Part shown: positions 1 to 8,327 of the stretch, one piece after another
Numbering within the stretch: the first letter of the stretch is position 1
How the letters are laid out: each line of letters begins with the position of its first letter
The notes under the pieces: model-generated
What the model saw: the letters and a program-made list of their open reading frames with translations, nothing else
What the model was told of the DNA's origin: nothing
Database searches by the model: none
Translations under genes and position numbers: made by a program
Assembly: GCF_003313325.1 (NCBI RefSeq)
Contig: NZ_QMHQ01000002.1
Location: forward strand, 992,001 to 1,056,000
Origin: Pedobacter namyangjuensis
Lineage (GTDB): Bacteria > Bacteroidota > Bacteroidia > Sphingobacteriales > Sphingobacteriaceae
Length of the DNA stretch: 64,000 bases
Direction of reading: 5' to 3'

Positions 1-33
1 CACCACTAAAAAGTATTCAGATATGCGTAGTGA

Positions 34-50
34 GTATTGAGACTCAATAC
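34..50. repeat. Short perfect inverted repeat upstream of the IscA-like gene
   Basis: GTATTGAG and CTCAATAC form a perfect 8-bp inverted repeat around a single A. It sits in a stretch rich in variants of 'caatacgc', which looks like the low-complexity intergenic filler common in this lineage. It lies 31 bp before the first start codon and could be a regulator site, but nothing else supports that. Confidence 0.35.
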
Positions 51-80
51 GCTTATCGCAATACGCAATACTAAAACATC

Positions 81-407
81 ATGATAACAATAACCGATAA
101 AGCAAAAAGCAAAATAGATCACCTAATGCAGGATTCTGCGATGGGCTCTGATTATTTTTTACGTGTTTCTGTAAAAGGTGGTGGTTGCTCTGGTTTGTCT
201 TATAACTTAGATTTCGATAACGAAGAGCAAAAAGGCGATCAGTTTTTTGAAGACAGAGGCATCCGCATTGCGTTAGATATGAAATCATTTTTATACTTAG
301 CAGGAACAGAGCTTGATTTTACCGACGGTTTAAATGGTAAAGGTTTTGCTTTTAATAATCCTAATGCTAGCCGTTCTTGCGGTTGCGGAGAAAGTTTTTC
401 TGTTTAG
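81..407 (+). CDS. HesB/IscA-family iron-sulfur cluster carrier
   Basis: This 108-residue protein is a full-length A-type Fe-S carrier of the IscA/SufA/ErpA group, which receives clusters from the assembly scaffold and passes them to apoproteins in the cytoplasm. The three invariant cysteines are visible: Cys36 in GGGCSG, and Cys100 and Cys102 in the C-terminal CGCGESF motif. Length and motif order are canonical. It has its own terminator at 427-456 and no other Fe-S assembly gene beside it, so I cannot say which subgroup it belongs to. A second Fe-S protein gene, of the Nfu type, lies far away at 31866. Confidence 0.95.
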   Translation: MITITDKAKSKIDHLMQDSAMGSDYFLRVSVKGGGCSGLSYNLDFDNEEQKGDQFFEDRGIRIALDMKSFLYLAGTELDFTDGLNGKGFAFNNPNASRSCGCGESFSV

Positions 408-426
408 GTTTTAAAAAATTATTAGT

Positions 427-456
427 CAAAGGCACTGTTTTACGGTGCCTTTTTGT
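427..456 (+). terminator. Rho-independent terminator after the IscA-like gene
   Basis: AAGGCAC (429-435) pairs with GTGCCTT (445-451) around a 9-nt loop and is followed by a T run. It lies about 20 bp after the stop codon. Confidence 0.8.
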
Positions 457-587
457 TTGCGCTATATTTTGTTTCAATCATACAAACTATAAGTTTACTA
501 AGTTAAACTGTTAGCTCACTCACTCTCAATTCGAAAATACTGTTTTCTAAATAGATTAGGTTAAATATTAACTTAAAATATGTTCTT

Positions 588-1232
588 ATGAAAACATTTA
601 AAATCTCTATTAAACTATTAGTACTGATCATTTCACTTGTAATTTTTTCCTGCAAGAAAGATAAAAACAATATTAAATCCTCATTCGACATTAACAATCC
701 AAAAGGCTATGCGATAATTTACAAATACCGTAATGTCTCGCCATCAACAACAATTGCTGTATTTAACGAAAGCAATAAAGTTACTTATGGCGGAACTCAT
801 ACACTCGGCATTGCATCTTTTCGCGTAAGCAATGATCAGCTTATACTTGATGATGATGGAATTGACTTAGTTTTCAAAATAGAAAATGAGAAAATTGTCT
901 CTTTTAGCGACAATATCAAAACAGCAGAACTCATTAAAATACCAGACGAAAACCAGTTATTAGCCAAAACATTCACAGGAACTTATTTTAACAAAGATGG
1001 TTCAATATTGCATCCAAAATTCTTTTACAAGTTCGAAACTTATACCAACAAAGTTGATGCAGGCTATGATGTTGGAACAACTGTTCGCACAGAAAATTAT
1101 ACATCAATGGGTAACGTTGCCGCTTTTATTCAAAATAATGGCTATGTAGAGTTTATCATCAAAATGCCCGATGGCACGATAGAGAGCAATTACAGCAGTA
1201 AAAACTCAAATGCCTACGGCGTATTTAAATAG
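588..1232 (+). CDS. Hypothetical lipoprotein
   Basis: I do not recognise the family of this 214-residue protein. The N-terminus is a lipoprotein signal peptide: basic MKTFKISIK, a hydrophobic core, then a lipobox-like IFSC with Cys22 followed by KKDK. That charged stretch is typical of Bacteroidota lipoproteins. The rest is hydrophilic and beta-prone with no cysteine pairs or metal motifs. It is probably anchored to the outer membrane or the periplasmic face. The gene is alone, with about 180 bp before it and a 470-bp gene-free stretch after it. Confidence 0.75.
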   Translation: MKTFKISIKLLVLIISLVIFSCKKDKNNIKSSFDINNPKGYAIIYKYRNVSPSTTIAVFNESNKVTYGGTHTLGIASFRVSNDQLILDDDGIDLVFKIENEKIVSFSDNIKTAELIKIPDENQLLAKTFTGTYFNKDGSILHPKFFYKFETYTNKVDAGYDVGTTVRTENYTSMGNVAAFIQNNGYVEFIIKMPDGTIESNYSSKNSNAYGVFK

Positions 1233-1701
1233 CACACCTCTTCTTATTTGAAAAGCAAATGAATTCAGTAATCAAAGAATGTCCTTCTTTCCGCTAAATC
1301 TTCAAGCGATGCAAGCCAAAGGATATCGCTCCAATAAGGTTTAAAAACTTCGGTTTATGCAACAAACAAATGTTGTATAGCGCATAAACCCTTAGATTAT
1401 AAACCGGATGGAAATGAAAAGCCCACAACGTAGTTGAAAACGAAGTGAGGACTTGCAATGTACAGCCGGACTGACTTCAAGCATCGCAATCAATTGCTTT
1501 TCTATTAAATATTATAGTAGGCTGTTTTATGTTTCGCTAACTCTAACCCTAATGTTACCGAGTTAAGCTTTATTTTAAAACACAGTTAAACATTGTTTTT
1601 TAAATCAATTGCAAATAGCGTTTGTTATTTATGCACATCTTTGCATTTTTAAGGCTAAAAGATTATCATTGTTAGCTAAATACAAACCAATATATTGTGC
1701 T
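1233..1701. other. Gene-free stretch before the acyl-CoA ligase
   Basis: I see no gene of credible length on either strand. An open frame does run upstream of the acyl-CoA ligase from a TTG at 1609, but its 31 extra residues do not resemble the family. The stretch contains an intergenic element of the type described at 1401-1506. Confidence 0.6.
1401..1506 (+). repeat. Dispersed intergenic element, copy 1
   Basis: This segment aligns along its length with 3697-3796 on the other side of the acyl-CoA ligase. Shared blocks are 'tgaaaagccc', 'tgaggacttg', 'agcc(c)gg' and a closing 'attgcttttc'. It has no coding potential. It looks like a member of a non-coding dispersed repeat family, which I recall as common in Pedobacter genomes. 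Confidence 0.65.
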
Positions 1702-3609
1702 ATGGTATCATTTAACGAGTTTTCTACAGTTCCTAGTTTATTACGTAACGTAGTAGAAAATATCCATAAACCCGAAGAAACATTTTTAATCCATAAGAAA
1801 AACGCTAATTGGGAGGAGATTTCTTTTAAAGACACTTTACTGAGAGCGGATTCAATTTCTGCTTTTTTTCTGGAAAGAGGTATACAGAAAGGCGACAGAT
1901 TGGGATTGATGATCGAGAATTCTCCGGAGTACGTTTATTATGATCAAGGAATACAACAAATTGGAGCTATAAACACATCAATCTACCCTACTTTATCTGA
2001 GCAAGAGGTAGCTTATATTATCAATGATTCGGGAATCAAGGCAATTTTAATTGGCAATCCTTTCTTGTTTAAAAAGATCTTGAAAATTGCTGATAGTTGT
2101 CCTGAGCTTAAATACATCATTCCTGCCTTTGAAGGCTTTGAAAAAGTTGCAATCCCATCAGGGTTAAAAGCAGAAGTAATTAGTTATAACATTTTACTTT
2201 CTAAATCTGTAAGTGCAGATGAACAAAAGTTAATTAACCTACGTAGAAGAGAAGTTTTACCTAGCGATGTTTCCTCTTTAATTTATACATCTGGTACTAC
2301 CGGAACTCCAAAAGGTGTAATGCTTACCCATTATAACTTTGTAAAAAATGTAGAAGTTTGTTTGCAACAGATTCCGGTGATAGATGAAACCGAGACATTT
2401 TTATCGTTCCTACCCCTATCCCACGTTTTCGAACGTACTGCAACCTACCATGTATGCTGTGCACAAGGTTGTAAAATGGCTTTTGCACAAAGCTTGGAGT
2501 TATTAGCAAAAAACATGGGCGAGGTTAGACCAACCGTTATGTCTTGCGTTCCGCGTCTGTTGGAGCGTATACATGATAAAGCAATTAAATCTGGTACAGC
2601 TGGCGGAGGTTTAAAAGCAAACATTTTTACATGGGCTTTGACCATAGGAAATGATTATCGAGTTAAAAAGGAGTCGGGGAAAAATCCTGGTCTATTATTA
2701 AGCGCCAAAAAAGCAATTGCCGAAAAACTAGTATTTAGCAAGATAAAAGAAAAAACCGGCGGCAGGTTAAAATTTATGCTTTCGGGCGGTGCAGCCTTAC
2801 CTAAAAATGTGGGTGAATTCTTCGGCGATTTAGGCATCAAGATTTTAGAAGGCTTTGGTTTAACAGAAACTTCGCCGGTAATGTCGGTTACCGAATATCA
2901 CAGACAGGTGTATGGCACGGTAGGCCGTGTAATTCCAGGTATTGAAGTTGGTATACAGAATTACGATACAAAGGAAATTTTAGCCATACAAACACACGAA
3001 ACCTTTAACGAAAATTTTGAAAGTGAAGAGGGCGAGTTAATTGTACGTGGACATTGCGTAATGAAGGGTTATTATAACAAACCTGCAGAAACGGCCGAGG
3101 TAATTGATAAGGATAGATGGTTTCACACAGGTGACATTGCCCGATTCTACAAAGGTAATTTGCAAATCACCGACCGTTTAAAAAACATGATTGTTAATGC
3201 ATATGGCAAGAATGTTTACCCAACCCCAGTTGAAAATATATACTTAAAAAGTCCGAAGATTGAACAATTGTTTTTAATTGGCGATAAACGCGAATTTATC
3301 ACGGCAATAATCATCCCTAACAGAGAGACTTTACAAGAAACCTTTAACCTTACCAATGCCTTTTTTGAAGAAGCGGGAGATTTTATCGAAAATCCTGAAA
3401 TTAAGGAATGGTTTGAAAAAGACATCAAAAAGATTTCTAATGAGTTAGCGAAGTTTGAGCGCATTAAAAACTTCAAAATCAAACGTAATCCATTTAGCAT
3501 GGATGAAGGAGAAATTACGCCTACTATGAAAGTTAAACGCAGAGTGGTAGAGAAAAAATATGCTGATGCGATTAATGAAATGTACGCAGAGGAGGTTGAG
3601 GCTGAATAA
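1702..3609 (+). CDS. Long-chain fatty acid--CoA ligase (AMP-forming)
   Basis: This enzyme activates long-chain fatty acids with ATP and CoA through an acyl-adenylate. The P-loop signature YTSGTTGTPKG is clear, followed by LSGGAAL, the adenine-binding GFGLTE region, TGDIARF and a C-terminal catalytic-lysine segment (TPTMKVKRR). From the ATG at 1702 the protein has 635 residues. I prefer this start over the in-frame TTG at 1609 because the sequence then begins MVSFNEF, as expected for the family, whereas the extra 31 residues look like noise. It is monocistronic and flanked on both sides by copies of one intergenic repeat. FadD-like and long-chain ACSL-like subgroups cannot be told apart here. 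Confidence 0.93.
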   Translation: MVSFNEFSTVPSLLRNVVENIHKPEETFLIHKKNANWEEISFKDTLLRADSISAFFLERGIQKGDRLGLMIENSPEYVYYDQGIQQIGAINTSIYPTLSEQEVAYIINDSGIKAILIGNPFLFKKILKIADSCPELKYIIPAFEGFEKVAIPSGLKAEVISYNILLSKSVSADEQKLINLRRREVLPSDVSSLIYTSGTTGTPKGVMLTHYNFVKNVEVCLQQIPVIDETETFLSFLPLSHVFERTATYHVCCAQGCKMAFAQSLELLAKNMGEVRPTVMSCVPRLLERIHDKAIKSGTAGGGLKANIFTWALTIGNDYRVKKESGKNPGLLLSAKKAIAEKLVFSKIKEKTGGRLKFMLSGGAALPKNVGEFFGDLGIKILEGFGLTETSPVMSVTEYHRQVYGTVGRVIPGIEVGIQNYDTKEILAIQTHETFNENFESEEGELIVRGHCVMKGYYNKPAETAEVIDKDRWFHTGDIARFYKGNLQITDRLKNMIVNAYGKNVYPTPVENIYLKSPKIEQLFLIGDKREFITAIIIPNRETLQETFNLTNAFFEEAGDFIENPEIKEWFEKDIKKISNELAKFERIKNFKIKRNPFSMDEGEITPTMKVKRRVVEKKYADAINEMYAEEVEAE

Positions 3610-3696
3610 GCCCCAACCACTAAAAAGAGTTTAAATATTAACCAATTAGGTTTTCTGTAGTTCAAAACCTACCAACTGGCACAAGCCTTTCTTAAT

Positions 3697-3796
3697 AAAC
3701 GGGATAGCAGTGAAAAGCCCGGAATGAAGCAAAGCGAAATGAGGACTTGTAGCGGATAGCCCGGCTTGCGTTAATAGTAATTCTCTATTGCTTTTC
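3697..3796 (+). repeat. Dispersed intergenic element, copy 2
   Basis: This is homologous to 1401-1506, with the same order of conserved blocks ('aaacggga', 'tgaaaagccc', 'tgaggacttg', 'agcccgg', 'ctattgcttttc') and a 3-nt deletion in the middle. It lies between the acyl-CoA ligase and lysS. Confidence 0.65.
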
Positions 3797-3859
3797 AAAA
3801 AACAAAAATGCTGTTGCATTAAGATTGCGTAGTGCCTCGAAATGACGCAAAAAAATTAC

Positions 3860-3867
3860 TACTTTTG
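3860..3867 (+). promoter_or_regulatory. Bacteroidota -7 box of lysS
   Basis: TACTTTTG matches the Bacteroidota -7 consensus TAnnTTTG and lies 17 bp before the ATG of lysS, implying a very short leader. No clear -33 TTG is present at the right distance. Confidence 0.55.
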
Positions 3868-3884
3868 CAAAAAAATTACCATTA

Positions 3885-5594
3885 ATGAGTGTAGAACTAT
3901 CAGACCTGGAAGTATTACGTCGCGATTCTTTAAAACAACTTCGCGAATTGGGTATCAATCCATATCCGGCAGAAGCGTACCCAATTAACGCCAATGCTGC
4001 AGACATATTAGCAAATTACGAAAAGGATAAAACTGCTTATAAGACTATTAGCCTTGCTGGTAGAATTATGGGGCGTAACATTATGGGCGCTGCTTCTTTT
4101 GCAGAGTTACAAGATGCCACTGGCCGAATTCAGATTTATTTGAAACGTGATGAACTTTGCCCTGGTGATGATAAAACACTTTACAATACTGTATTTAAGA
4201 AATTATTGGATATTGGCGATTTCATTGGTATTGAAGGTTATGCCTTTACTACGCAAACCGGCGAGATTTCTATACACGTAACAAAGTTCACTGTACTTTC
4301 TAAGTCTTTACGCCCCTTACCTATCGTAAAACGCGATGATGAAGGGAATGTATTTGATGGTTTTACCAATCCGGAGTTGCGCTACAGAATGCGTTATGTA
4401 GATTTAACTGTTAACCCAGATTACAAACAGATTTTCATTAACCGCTCTAAAGTAATTAACACCATGCGTAGTTACTTTGATAGCCAAGGATGGATGGAAG
4501 TTGAAACGCCAATTTTACAAGCTGTACATGGCGGTGCAGCGGCTCGTCCGTTTGGCACCCATCACAATACTTTAGATATGCCGTTATTTCTTCGCATTGC
4601 GAATGAATTATATTTAAAAAGGCTAATTGTAGCAGGTTTTGATGGTGTTTACGAAATTGGTAAAATGTTCCGTAACGAAGGGATGGATAGAACACACAAC
4701 CCTGAGTTTACTTCTATGGAAATTTACGTAGCTTATAAAGACTACGTTTGGATGATGGGCATGGTAGAAGAATGTTTGGAGAAAATTGCTGTAGCTATTC
4801 ATGGTTCTCCTATAGTAAAAGTTGGCGAACATGAGATTGACTTTGCCGGCCCTTACGAAAAACTAACCATGTACGAGTCGATTCAAAAATATACGGGAAT
4901 TGATGTTTCTGAAATGACAGAAGCTGAATTGGTACAAACCTGCAAAGATTTAGGTATTGCTACAGACGATACAATGGGCCGTGGTAAATTAGTTGATGAG
5001 TTATTTAGCGAAAAAGTAGAAGCGAATTTAATTCAGCCTACTTACATTACCGATTACCCAATAGAAATGACTCCGTTAGCAAAGAAACACCGCACTAAAG
5101 AAGGCTTAGTAGAGCGTTTTGAGTTATTTGTAATGGGTAAGGAAATTGGCAATGCTTACACCGAGCTAAATGATCCGATTGACCAAAAAGAACGTTTTGA
5201 AGATCAGTTAAAATTGGCTGCCAGAGGCGATGATGAAGCCATGGCTATGGATGATGATTTTATCCGTGCCCTAGAATATGGGATGCCTCCAACTTCTGGC
5301 TTAGGTATCGGAATAGACCGTTTGGTAATGTTAATGACTAACCAGTCTACCATACAAGAGGTGTTGTTCTTCCCGCAGATGCGCCCTGAAAAGAAAAAAA
5401 TCGAGCTTACCGCTGATGAAACTGAACTGTATAACTTGGTTAAAGAGGGCGAACAACTTCTTTTAGCCGACGTTAAAGCGAAACTTGCCGATTGGAGCAA
5501 TAAAAAGTGGGACACAACTTTAAAAGGTTTAACTGGTAGAAACATCTTAAAAGTTGAAAAAACGGATACAGGTTTGTTTTTATCGCGTAGATAA
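3885..5594 (+). CDS. lysS: Lysine--tRNA ligase, class II
   Basis: Lysyl-tRNA synthetase charges tRNA-Lys. An N-terminal OB-fold anticodon-binding domain (about residues 55-150) is followed by the class II core: motif 1 region around the GWMEVETPIL segment, motif 2 with FRNEGMDRTHNPEF, and motif 3 with GLGIGIDRLVMLM. At 569 residues it is longer than the roughly 505 of the E. coli enzyme. The excess is mainly a helical tail of about 60 residues after motif 3, which I believe is common in this phylum. A -7 box precedes it and a strong terminator follows. Confidence 0.97.
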   Translation: MSVELSDLEVLRRDSLKQLRELGINPYPAEAYPINANAADILANYEKDKTAYKTISLAGRIMGRNIMGAASFAELQDATGRIQIYLKRDELCPGDDKTLYNTVFKKLLDIGDFIGIEGYAFTTQTGEISIHVTKFTVLSKSLRPLPIVKRDDEGNVFDGFTNPELRYRMRYVDLTVNPDYKQIFINRSKVINTMRSYFDSQGWMEVETPILQAVHGGAAARPFGTHHNTLDMPLFLRIANELYLKRLIVAGFDGVYEIGKMFRNEGMDRTHNPEFTSMEIYVAYKDYVWMMGMVEECLEKIAVAIHGSPIVKVGEHEIDFAGPYEKLTMYESIQKYTGIDVSEMTEAELVQTCKDLGIATDDTMGRGKLVDELFSEKVEANLIQPTYITDYPIEMTPLAKKHRTKEGLVERFELFVMGKEIGNAYTELNDPIDQKERFEDQLKLAARGDDEAMAMDDDFIRALEYGMPPTSGLGIGIDRLVMLMTNQSTIQEVLFFPQMRPEKKKIELTADETELYNLVKEGEQLLLADVKAKLADWSNKKWDTTLKGLTGRNILKVEKTDTGLFLSRR

Positions 5595-5671
5595 TAATCA
5601 TTTATAATTGTTAGTTATAAATCTTTTGCATTAGCAGTAAAGAGGACTTAACATAATCATAACAAAAGCTT

Positions 5672-5707
5672 AAGGCTTAGCGTAGTAAAATATGCTAAGC
5701 CTTTTTT
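5672..5707 (+). terminator. Rho-independent terminator after lysS
   Basis: AAGGCTTAGC (5672-5681) pairs perfectly over 10 bp with GCTAAGCCTT (5694-5703) and runs into a T tract. It ends about 30 bp before the next small gene. Confidence 0.85.
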
Positions 5708-5737
5708 AATTTTAATTCACTCAAAATAATTAATGTT

Positions 5738-5950
5738 ATGAATAGTTCTAGTTTAGAAATTACGGAAAATCAATACTGCATTAAATTAAATAAAGATACT
5801 TTTGATTTGACTTTAGTGCGTCAGTTAATTAAGCGAATCCAAGCTGAAGAATTGTTTTTTAGCAGAAAGCAAAACGACTTTGAAGACGATATTATAAGTA
5901 GAACTTCTGCAGAGTATGAAGAAAACTTCGACAGGCTTGACGACAAGTAA
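5738..5950 (+). CDS. Small acidic hypothetical protein
   Basis: This 70-residue, highly acidic protein has no signal peptide and no cysteine motif (one Cys, residue 14). Its pattern is beta-beta in residues 6-20 and helical from about residue 24, ending in a DD-rich tail. The overall look resembles small antitoxin-like proteins of Bacteroidota, but no toxin gene is adjacent, so that is only a suggestion. The ATG at 5738 is preceded by an out-of-frame ATG that stops at once. It stands between two terminators as a single gene. Confidence 0.6.
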   Translation: MNSSSLEITENQYCIKLNKDTFDLTLVRQLIKRIQAEELFFSRKQNDFEDDIISRTSAEYEENFDRLDDK

Positions 5951-6000
5951 AATTATTTTCGGATACATTACTAAGTGAATAGTAGCAGAAAACTATTACT

Positions 6001-6082
6001 TAATCCCAATGATAGCCAGCACAAATAAACTACACAGTGGGACGAATTTAGCCTAGCTGTAGGCTATTGCTTTTCGAAAGAA
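6001..6082 (+). repeat. Possible degenerate copy of the intergenic element
   Basis: The segment ends with 'ggctattgcttttcgaaag', close to the 3' end of the elements at 1401 and 3697, and has loosely similar 'gatagccagc' and 'cagtggga' blocks. The similarity is weak. Confidence 0.35.
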
Positions 6083-6106
6083 CAACACTCAAAATTATAG
6101 GTCAAA

Positions 6107-6142
6107 AAAAAATCCAGCTCATTTTTTAGAACTGGATTTTTT
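6107..6142 (-). terminator. Terminator of the TPR-like membrane protein gene
   Basis: AAAAAATCCAG pairs with CTGGATTTTTT over 11 bp. Read on the minus strand the stem is followed by a T run. It lies 15 bp after the stop codon of the minus-strand gene at 6158. Confidence 0.8.
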
Positions 6143-6157
6143 ATGTTTTACTGATTC

Positions 6158-6703
6158 TTAGCGATTGCTATAACGAACTTGTTGCTGCTTATCCATTAAG
6201 CCCATCTGATCTTTCATTTGCTTAATCTGATCAGCCAATAATTTATTTTTATCGGCCTTTTTAGCTTCTGCCAAATACATAGTCGCTTCGCGTTTGTTTC
6301 TTTTCCCCATCGCAATACCGGCTAAACTTAATTTGGCCAACGCTATGTTATGGTCCATGTACAAACCATAGCTTAAAGCTTGTTTAAAGTATTTTTCAGA
6401 TTTCATAGGAGCTGTTCTGGATTGAATTAAACCGATTAATAGGTTATAATATCCATATTGTGTTTTATTAAGCTCTTTTTCGAAATTTTTAATTCTTGCT
6501 AAAGATTTCTCCGCTTTATCCATATTGTCTTTACGCAAGTGCCATTGCGCAATTAGCATGTTTTCGTTATAGAAAAAGGTTACGAAGATGATGATACTTA
6601 AAAAGATTAATAAGCTTCCCCAGCCCCAAAAACCGAAGATCATTAATGCTACTGCAGCACCCACAAAAGCGAAACCTATTATTAGACGTATTAAATTTGG
6701 CAT
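6158..6703 (-). CDS. Membrane-anchored TPR-like protein, unknown function
   Basis: From the ATG at 6703 this is a protein of 181 residues. An upstream in-frame TTG would add seven poorly matching residues. Two adjacent hydrophobic segments (about residues 4-25 and 27-45) form a membrane hairpin. A helical cytoplasmic or periplasmic region follows whose repeated 'A..sLA..k' pattern with short turns (for example DKAEKSLARI and SEKYFKQALSYG) looks like two to three TPR-type repeats. It is probably a scaffold for protein-protein contacts. No catalytic motif is seen. Confidence 0.75.
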   Translation of the reverse strand: MPNLIRLIIGFAFVGAAVALMIFGFWGWGSLLIFLSIIIFVTFFYNENMLIAQWHLRKDNMDKAEKSLARIKNFEKELNKTQYGYYNLLIGLIQSRTAPMKSEKYFKQALSYGLYMDHNIALAKLSLAGIAMGKRNKREATMYLAEAKKADKNKLLADQIKQMKDQMGLMDKQQQVRYSNR

Positions 6704-6866
6704 AGTTTTATAATATTTGTGCAAATATCGTGTTTATATACTAAAAATTAGATTTTAAATTTATAATTTCATCAAAAATTGAGCTGAAATAGGTAAAGGT
6801 TATCATGCCTAATAGCTTAAACTATTTGACGTTAGATTAGTCTATTAAACAAAATTAAATTTATTT

Positions 6867-7409
6867 ATGAAAAACATACTTACTGGATTGGTGCTATTAT
6901 TTGCGTTAAATGCTGGTGCACAAGAACTAAACAAAAAAATTGAAGACCCAAATAGACACAAACAAGTTATGCTAAATAATTGCACAAGAGAAGGATTAGT
7001 TACTTTCCCAGAATTTAAAGCAAGTTACGATGCCAACTATGCTAACTATAAAACCGATTCTACTTCTTTGGAAGAGTTAGGAAAACTTATTAAAGGCAAA
7101 AAAGTTACCATTGTTTTGGGCACATGGTGCGGAGATAGCAAATATCAGGTTCCGAATTTTTTAAAAATTATGGACGATTTAAAAGTTGCCGAAGATAAAA
7201 TTAGAATTATTGCTGTTGACGGAACAAAACAGGCTGAAAACGGCTTAATTGATGGTTTGAATATTACTCGTGTTCCCACCTTTATTTTCTACGATAAAAA
7301 AGATGTTGAAGTTGGGAGAATTACAGAACGACCTACAGAAACCTTAGAAAAAGACATGTTGAAAGCTTTGGCAGCAAAGCCAAAAACTGCAACAGCTAAA
7401 ACAAAGTAA
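6867..7409 (+). CDS. Secreted thioredoxin-fold protein with a CxxS site
   Basis: The first 19 residues form a signal peptide ending in GAQ, so the protein acts in the periplasm. Around residue 88 is GTWCGDSKYQVP, a thioredoxin-fold active site with one cysteine (Cys88) and Ser91 in place of the second, and RVPTF supplies the cis-proline. CGDS proteins of this kind are widespread in Bacteroidota. With a single active-site cysteine it may be a reductase or isomerase of unknown partner rather than a dithiol oxidase. The stop lies 2 bp before the ung start, so the two genes are very likely co-transcribed. Confidence 0.85.
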   Translation: MKNILTGLVLLFALNAGAQELNKKIEDPNRHKQVMLNNCTREGLVTFPEFKASYDANYANYKTDSTSLEELGKLIKGKKVTIVLGTWCGDSKYQVPNFLKIMDDLKVAEDKIRIIAVDGTKQAENGLIDGLNITRVPTFIFYDKKDVEVGRITERPTETLEKDMLKALAAKPKTATAKTK

Positions 7410-7411
7410 GC

Positions 7412-8083
7412 ATGGCTAGTTTAGAACCTGGATGGTTGAAAGTTTTAGGAAATGAACTCGAAAAACCATACATGAAAAACTTAAAATCCTTTTTGCTGGA
7501 AGAAAAGCAAAAAGGATTTGTTGTTTATCCGAAAAACGCTGACATTTTTAACGCGTTTAACCACACTCCTTTCAATAAGGTAAAAGTGGTTATTTTAGGC
7601 CAAGATCCTTATCATGGTCAAGGTCAGGCTCATGGCTTATCCTTTTCGGTACAACGTGGTATTCCAGTTCCGCCATCTTTAAGGAATATGTACAAAGAAT
7701 TGGCCGAGGATTTTTCCGGATTTAAAACACCTTTGCATGGCGATTTAACTTCATGGGCTGATCAGGGTGTTTTGTTGTTAAATGCAACTTTAACCGTTAG
7801 GGCAAACGAAGCTGCTTCTCACCAAAAACGAGGATGGGAAACTTTTACCAACCAGGTAATTTCTACTTTATCTAAAGAACGTAGTGGTATTGTTTTTTTG
7901 CTTTGGGGAAGATTTGCACAGCAAAAGGAAGTTTTGATCGATACTAAAAAACACTATGTGCTTAAAACCGCCCATCCTTCACCTCTCTCTGCATATAACG
8001 GTTTTTTCGGTTCAAAGCATTTTTCAACCACAAATCAGCTGTTAGAGAAACAAGGTTTAACTCCGATTGATTGGCAGGTTTAG
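7412..8083 (+). CDS. ung: Uracil-DNA glycosylase, family 1
   Basis: Ung removes uracil from DNA at the first step of base excision repair. The water-activating motif GQDPYHG holds the catalytic Asp65, and the DNA-intercalation motif HPSPLSAY holds His188. LLLNATLTVR and the preceding segment are the usual uracil-pocket region. At 223 residues the protein has family length with a cytoplasmic N-terminus. It starts 2 bp after the thioredoxin-fold gene, an arrangement that probably reflects shared transcription rather than shared function. Confidence 0.97.
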   Translation: MASLEPGWLKVLGNELEKPYMKNLKSFLLEEKQKGFVVYPKNADIFNAFNHTPFNKVKVVILGQDPYHGQGQAHGLSFSVQRGIPVPPSLRNMYKELAEDFSGFKTPLHGDLTSWADQGVLLLNATLTVRANEAASHQKRGWETFTNQVISTLSKERSGIVFLLWGRFAQQKEVLIDTKKHYVLKTAHPSPLSAYNGFFGSKHFSTTNQLLEKQGLTPIDWQV

Positions 8084-8327
8084 GTTTCGTTTTATTAGTT
8101 TTTGTTAAAAAACAACCTAACACAATTTAGCAAAACTAAGTATTGTATTAAAAAATCACATCGTTAAATCAATTAGAAAATATATAGTAGTGTACGGCTT
8201 TTGAAAACAAAATCATAAATTAGAATCCCTATCGATCATTTTTAAAATTATAAATATGATTGATAAAAGTTTTTTAACCCTAGGAAATATTTTAAAATAT
8301 AAAAAATAAGCTTTTATAAGAAGTAAA

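Noticed and set aside
3216-3665. 149-residue open frame on the minus strand inside the acyl-CoA ligase gene
   Set aside because: It is antisense to a confidently identified gene, has no family features and follows the codon structure of the opposite strand.
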